A DNA stretch of 36,840 bases, from NCBI GenBank assembly GCA_964648465.1, contig CAZYMU010000027.1, positions 1-36,840 on the forward strand, given 5' to 3'. The position numbers and the translations under genes were made by a program. This DNA comes from Aminicenans sp964648465. GTDB lineage: Bacteria > Acidobacteriota > Aminicenantia > Aminicenantales > Aminicenantaceae. Shown piece by piece: positions 32,979-36,840 of the stretch (positions are counted from its first letter, which is position 1; every line of letters begins with the position of its first letter). The notes below the pieces were generated by a model that saw only the letters and a program-made list of their open reading frames with translations, was not told the DNA's origin and made no database searches.

Positions 32979-34517
32979 ATGTCACTTCCTCAAAAACACT
33001 TCAATAATACTTACGAGTTAATCAAAAAAGTCGGAAAGAAAAAAGTTGCAAAATGGTTACTAGAAGAAGGCTATTATCCAGAGCAGTATGTATTACCTCC
33101 TTGCTTTCATATAAAAAGTTTTAAACTAAAGAAACATCCTTATTTTAAAGTGAAATCAAAAAAGGATGGAGGAAAGGAGTTTAAACCATCTATTTCTGAG
33201 TTCATAACTGTTTCATTTCCTAAATCCCAACTAACGGATCGCACTTTTGGGATTATTTATCCCAGGTTATACCATGATATTGTATTTTATATAATGAGTG
33301 AGTGGGATTTCGTACTATCACATATATTTAATGATAATAATAAAGTTTACTCCTATAGCTTCCCCATTCCACTAACAAAGAAGAGTGAAGGAGAGTTGGG
33401 CAGTCTTAGAGCAGGCCGTATGATATATGAATATATCGAAATGGCGGAAAATGATTTGGTAGCTGAAGCACATAAATTTAAATATATTGTTAAAACGGAT
33501 ATTAAAAATTTTTATCCCTCAATTTATACACATAGTCTTGCCTGGGCTTTGCATGGGAAAAAAGCAGCAAGAAATGATATTGGGGAATTTAAATTATTGG
33601 GAAGTAAGCTTGATAAACTTTTTCAAAACTCAAATGATCGATGCACTAATGGAATTCCTATCGGCTCTGCGATTTCTGATCTCATATCCGAGATGTTATT
33701 GTCTTCTATTGATCGTGAATTTTCAAATATACTTATAAAAAGCAAAATAAAATTTCTTTCCGTTCGATTTAAAGATGATTATATATTTCTATGCAACTCA
33801 AAAAATGATGCAGATTTTATAATAAAGACTCTTCAAAGCCAGATGCGATTATATAATTTGAGTTTAACTGAAGGAAAAACAGAATTTAAAGAATTACCAG
33901 AAGGTTTATTTCGACCATGGATCTCTGAATATCAAAAATACTCACTAAAGTTTAAGTCATCTATCAGCTATAAAAGATTTGAAACTACTCTTTTGGCTGT
34001 TTTAAAAATTGATGAAAGATTTCCTGATACAGGTGTAGTCGATAAATTTTTAAGCGAATTGGTTTCAAAAAAATATAATCTAAAACTATCTTTAAAAACT
34101 AAGGATGCCTTAAAAGTATTCAGTTTATTGTTTTTACTTAAAGAAAGACGATCAAAAGCATTTCCACAAATTTTAGCAATTATTGAATTACTTTTAGAGA
34201 GATTTAAAAATGAAAAAGAACTGATAGAAAACATCAGAAACTCTCTTATAGAAAAATTTAAAAATATTATAAAAAACGATTCTGATTATCAATATGATAT
34301 TCTCTGGATTTTTTACCTACTAAAATCAAGTGGTATTTCTAAGCTGAAAATTTCTAGTAAAACGAAATGTCCATTATTACTCTCAGTCAAATCAAATTCC
34401 CAAAAGTTTTTTAATACTGAAAAAGAAATAATCTTGTATAAAAAAATTAAATCCGCAGGTAAAAATAAAAAACTTGTAAAACATTTAGCAGTTTTTCCTA
34501 GAGAGGAAAAATTATAA
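32979..34517 (+). CDS. Reverse transcriptase, uncharacterised/Abi-like (DRT-type) group
   Basis: A 512-residue stand-alone reverse transcriptase. The palm motifs are visible: VKTDIKNFYPSIYTHSLAWALHG (catalytic Asp174), NGIPIGSAISDLISEMLLSSID, and SVRFKDDYIFL with FKDD (Asp266, Asp267) in place of YxDD. The C-terminal 200 residues are helical. There is no group II intron maturase domain and no obvious retron msr-msd. The type resembles antiphage (DRT/Abi) reverse transcriptases, but I cannot assign the subgroup. It starts 39 nt after hsdM, in the same frame, without a clear Shine-Dalgarno sequence, so it may be expressed from the hsd operon. Confidence 0.85.
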   Translation: MSLPQKHFNNTYELIKKVGKKKVAKWLLEEGYYPEQYVLPPCFHIKSFKLKKHPYFKVKSKKDGGKEFKPSISEFITVSFPKSQLTDRTFGIIYPRLYHDIVFYIMSEWDFVLSHIFNDNNKVYSYSFPIPLTKKSEGELGSLRAGRMIYEYIEMAENDLVAEAHKFKYIVKTDIKNFYPSIYTHSLAWALHGKKAARNDIGEFKLLGSKLDKLFQNSNDRCTNGIPIGSAISDLISEMLLSSIDREFSNILIKSKIKFLSVRFKDDYIFLCNSKNDADFIIKTLQSQMRLYNLSLTEGKTEFKELPEGLFRPWISEYQKYSLKFKSSISYKRFETTLLAVLKIDERFPDTGVVDKFLSELVSKKYNLKLSLKTKDALKVFSLLFLLKERRSKAFPQILAIIELLLERFKNEKELIENIRNSLIEKFKNIIKNDSDYQYDILWIFYLLKSSGISKLKISSKTKCPLLLSVKSNSQKFFNTEKEIILYKKIKSAGKNKKLVKHLAVFPREEKL

Positions 34518-34534
34518 GTTCAACTAATTTGTAA

Positions 34535-34732
34535 ACATACTTTCTCGTAAACAATTCTAGTTCATTAGTTTTTAGAGGTAAAGATATAAGAAATGTTACA
34601 ATACTTTTCCAGGATTATAGTCAAAGACTTACATTACATATTATATTTGACTTGGCAGAAAAGGTGGAAATAGAAATCTGACTTCCAACTGAGACTTTAA
34701 AGATTAATCATCTTCAATTGTTAAATGCATGA
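34535..34732 (+). pseudogene. Fragment of an unidentified gene with in-frame stop
   Basis: One frame reads 48 coding-like codons (including NVTILFQDYSQRLTLHIIFD and EKVEIEI), then a TGA at 34679-34681, and continues with LPTETLKINHLQLLNA before a final TGA. There is no start codon. The two parts look like one continuous protein end broken by a nonsense mutation. The family is not recognised. It fills the gap after the reverse transcriptase and overlaps the 3' end of the opposing gene. Confidence 0.4.
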
Positions 34733-35623
34733 AGAAAAAAGTTTATCACATATTTCTAGCATTTCATTCTTAGTAATTAATTGAGAATGAAGACCAATAT
34801 TATTTGCAAATGTTCTTAGCGATGGTTCATTTTTTGCAGAAATAAAAAATTCTCTAGATAGCTTCGAAATTTCTTCGTTAAAATGATAAATATCTAAATG
34901 ATAGGTACTATTCAATTTACTTCCAACTAACAAATGCTGATTCGAAATTGGAAACAATATATTCTTAACTTTTTCTTCTTTATTCCATAGTAAAACAAAC
35001 CTTTTTACAGATTCTACTTCAGTTAAAATACCACAATCACCCATGATTAAATTTTCATTCTCATTGAATATCAATCTCCATTTTAATTCTTTATACTCTT
35101 TCTGCCGTATTTGAGGTGAGATTTCTCTATTAAATGCTCTTAAATGCCCCTGTTTCACAATATTTGTCATTTCATTTGATAAACTTGGAAGGACATTATT
35201 AAAGAAATAGATAGATTGTAACTCAGTTTTCGGCTGCAATTCTTTTTTCATTTTAGCCTTTATATTTGCACTTTTATATAAGGGAATGGATAGCTTTAAT
35301 AATTGCAAATTAATTGCTTTTTCCATTTGTATTGATACAAATTTTTTTCTATTTTCAGAATTTTGAAAAAATTTTAAAATTTCTTCCAAAAACAAATTTG
35401 AACCATCAAGTAGGGCTTCCCTAAGATTTCGAGTCCTTATTTCTAAATGGGAGATTAATTCTGATATATTTAATATTTCCGAATCTACAGTAATATCAAA
35501 ATTATTTTTTAATGATCGAAGATATTTAACAAGGTTTGAAAACTTATTTTCCTCCTTTGTTATTAAATCATCAATATATGAATTATTTTTAATAGAGTAG
35601 AAATTTTTTTGAACTGCGACTGA
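34721..35623 (-). pseudogene. Unidentified gene, 5' end lost at the IS21 border
   Basis: The minus-strand frame is open for 301 codons from a stop at 35624-35626 down to the TAA at 34721. It has coding character throughout (KFSNLVKYLRSLKNN; LREALLDGSNLFLEEILKFF), but no ATG occurs in the first 95 codons. A TTG at 35395 is the first reasonable start, giving 224 residues. The C-terminal part (LIMGDCGILTE and ILFPISNQHLLVGSKL) vaguely recalls DUF4238-like proteins. The 5' edge coincides with the end of the IS21 element, so the gene was probably truncated by the insertion. It converges with the reverse transcriptase. Confidence 0.6.
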
Positions 35624-35766
35624 TCAACGTCAAGCATTATTTTGGTCTGGCGGCAATTAAAATTCCGGTTTTTACATCTTAATTTATTTTTAAACATTAA
35701 GCCTCCAAAAGCGAAGCTCTCAGATGCTCTGTCATCCATTTTCTCATGTTGATTCATATTTATACC

Positions 35767-36519
35767 TTAGTCATTTTTACCTTTTTTAGCCTCTTGCATG
35801 CGGTAACTTGGGATATTCATCTCCAGGATGACACTGTGATGAACCAAGCGGTCTATCGCAGCGGCTGTCATCATAGGGTCTTTGAAGATTGTTTCCCATT
35901 TTGAAAAGGGCAGATTGGATGTGATCATAATTGAGGCTTGTTCATATCTGTGATTCATGAAAGTGAAAAGCACTTCCATTTCTTCTCTTTGCTGTTGAAC
36001 ATAGCCAAAATCGTCTATAATCGTTACATCAAAATGAGCAAGCTTTTTTAAAGTTTTCTCAAGTTCCAACTCTCGTTTTGCTACTAATAACTTTTGTACC
36101 AGAAGCGAGCAGGTAGTATAAAGCACCCTGCGGTTTTTATAAACAAGTTCAAGGCCTAAAGCACATAGAAGGTGTGTTTTTCCGCTGCCAGGATTACCAA
36201 AAGCTAAAACATTTTCCGTTCTCTCTACGAATGAACCATCCATTAAAGCTTTTACCTGATGCTGTAATTTAGGTGGGAGGCGTTTGAGATTGAAGTTATC
36301 AAAGTTTTTCTCTAGCGGCAACTTCGACTCTCTTAAAAATCTTGCAATGCGGTTGTTATATCTAACCTCGCATTCTCGCACAAAAAGCTCCAGCAGATAC
36401 TCCTTATAAGGCATTGTCTCTTTCTCAGCCACTTGAGTAAGCTCTTGATAGTAGTTGCGTATCCCTGCGAGGCGCAGTTGCTTAAGACAGCTCTCTAAGG
36501 TCTTTTTATCGTTATTCAT
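35767..36519 (-). CDS. istB: IS21-family helper ATPase IstB
   Basis: A DnaC-like AAA+ ATPase that assists the IstA transposase in target choice and strand transfer. Walker A is GNPGSGKT at 108-115, Walker B is VTIIDDFGYV, and sensor-like text MITSNLPFSKW follows. The N-terminal helical region is typical (LKQLRLAGIRNYYQEL). Length 250 is normal, and the frame is intact. Its start overlaps the 3' end of istA by 8 nt, the usual coupling. Confidence 0.95.
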   Translation of the reverse strand: MNNDKKTLESCLKQLRLAGIRNYYQELTQVAEKETMPYKEYLLELFVRECEVRYNNRIARFLRESKLPLEKNFDNFNLKRLPPKLQHQVKALMDGSFVERTENVLAFGNPGSGKTHLLCALGLELVYKNRRVLYTTCSLLVQKLLVAKRELELEKTLKKLAHFDVTIIDDFGYVQQQREEMEVLFTFMNHRYEQASIMITSNLPFSKWETIFKDPMMTAAAIDRLVHHSVILEMNIPSYRMQEAKKGKND

Positions 36520-36840
36520 AAACTGCCTCAGTGTTTTTTAAAAGCTGATCATAATGGAAAAGATTGATTTTCTCGACTTTAACTTCCTCAGGCGGTACCA
36601 TAACTTCTCCTGACTTTAGAATCGCCTCTACCGCATTCACAGACAAAGGCTTTTCATTTTCAAAAAGAGTCCTTAATGCCTCATCCACTCCAGTCTCTGT
36701 TTCTTTGGCTGCTAAGTTTAATATCTTTAGATATTCCTTATTAGCCTTGGCTGGGATGGTTTCTTTAAAATAATCATAAGTCATTCTGAAACGAATAGTG
36801 GGAAAAAGGTCCTCTTTATAGCGATAATTTTCAAAGGCAC
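36512..36840 (-). CDS. istA: IS21-family transposase IstA, C-terminal part
   Basis: The last 108 codons of IstA, open to the window edge. It includes AFENYRYKEDLFPTIRFR and the C-terminal helical region with KEYLKILNLAAKETE, ending at the istB overlap. The DDE catalytic core is outside the window, so integrity cannot be judged. Confidence 0.85.
   Translation of the reverse strand, partial: AFENYRYKEDLFPTIRFRMTYDYFKETIPAKANKEYLKILNLAAKETETGVDEALRTLFENEKPLSVNAVEAILKSGEVMVPPEEVKVEKINLFHYDQLLKNTEAVYE

Larger units (their letters stand above)
35615..36840 (-). mobile_element. IS21-family element, right part (istB and end of istA)
   Basis: The element contains istB and the 3' part of istA on the minus strand and continues beyond the window. 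Its right end lies near 35615-35621, where sequence beginning TGCGACTGATCAACG has the TG terminus of the family. About 145 nt between this end and the istB stop are non-coding. Target duplication cannot be checked without the other end. Confidence 0.8.

Noticed and set aside
34679..34681. TGA recoding (in-frame TGA here, and TGA between hsdM and the reverse transcriptase)
   Set aside because: All intact genes in the window treat TGA as stop where used (for example dnaK and lon), and no selenocysteine-type hairpin or family with Sec/Trp at the site is evident; decay explains it better.
35563..35757. A 64-codon minus-strand frame between istB and the IS end
   Set aside because: It crosses the element border into the neighbouring gene and lies in the usual non-coding end of IS21 elements.
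1..36840. CRISPR arrays, rRNA genes and riboswitches
   Set aside because: I found no regularly spaced repeat array, no rRNA sequence and no recognisable riboswitch core anywhere in the window.

Overview
The window is AT-rich bacterial chromosome, probably from an uncultured Gram-negative-type lineage. A PilT motor, a periplasmic-type lytic transglycosylase, a Hanks-type kinase with a zinc ribbon and a secreted Memo-family protein would suit an Aminicenantes/Acidobacteriota-like or similar deep branch. That placement is a weak inference from gene content; no rRNA is present.

Positions 1-19741 look like core genome. A tight heat-shock operon (hrcA-grpE-dnaK-dnaJ) ends with a Ser/Thr kinase. 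ilvE, a pilT-alaS pair and a lytic transglycosylase follow. Two membrane-protein genes lie on the minus strand, then a secreted trypsin-like protease with TPR repeats, tRNA-Leu(UAG), tig, lon and rho. The DnaK is unusual: it stops just after the beta substrate-binding domain and has no helical lid.

Positions 19742-27017 are accessory and partly decayed. They hold a dead ImmA/IrrE peptidase gene, a SWIM-domain gene, an ST7-like TPR gene, a small orphan gene, a stray 3' fragment of an hsdM gene, a secreted Memo-family protein, a HigB-HigA toxin-antitoxin pair whose antitoxin carries an ImmA/IrrE peptidase domain, and a metallophosphoesterase. The higBA promoter is near consensus, has repeats that look like operators, and places its start point on the toxin start codon.

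Positions 27040-34732 form a defence-like island. A type I restriction-modification operon in the order hsdR-hsdS-hsdM is followed at once by a reverse transcriptase of the uncharacterised/Abi-like kind. The HsdS carries a complete GIY-YIG nuclease domain inserted in its conserved C-terminal tail, which is the most notable architecture in the window. hsdM has a small 3' frameshift. Beyond the reverse transcriptase are a small broken reading frame and an opposing gene that lacks its 5' end.

Positions 35615-36840 hold the istB end of an IS21-family element, with istA running off the window. Its end coincides with the truncated 5' end of the opposing gene, so it probably disrupted that gene.
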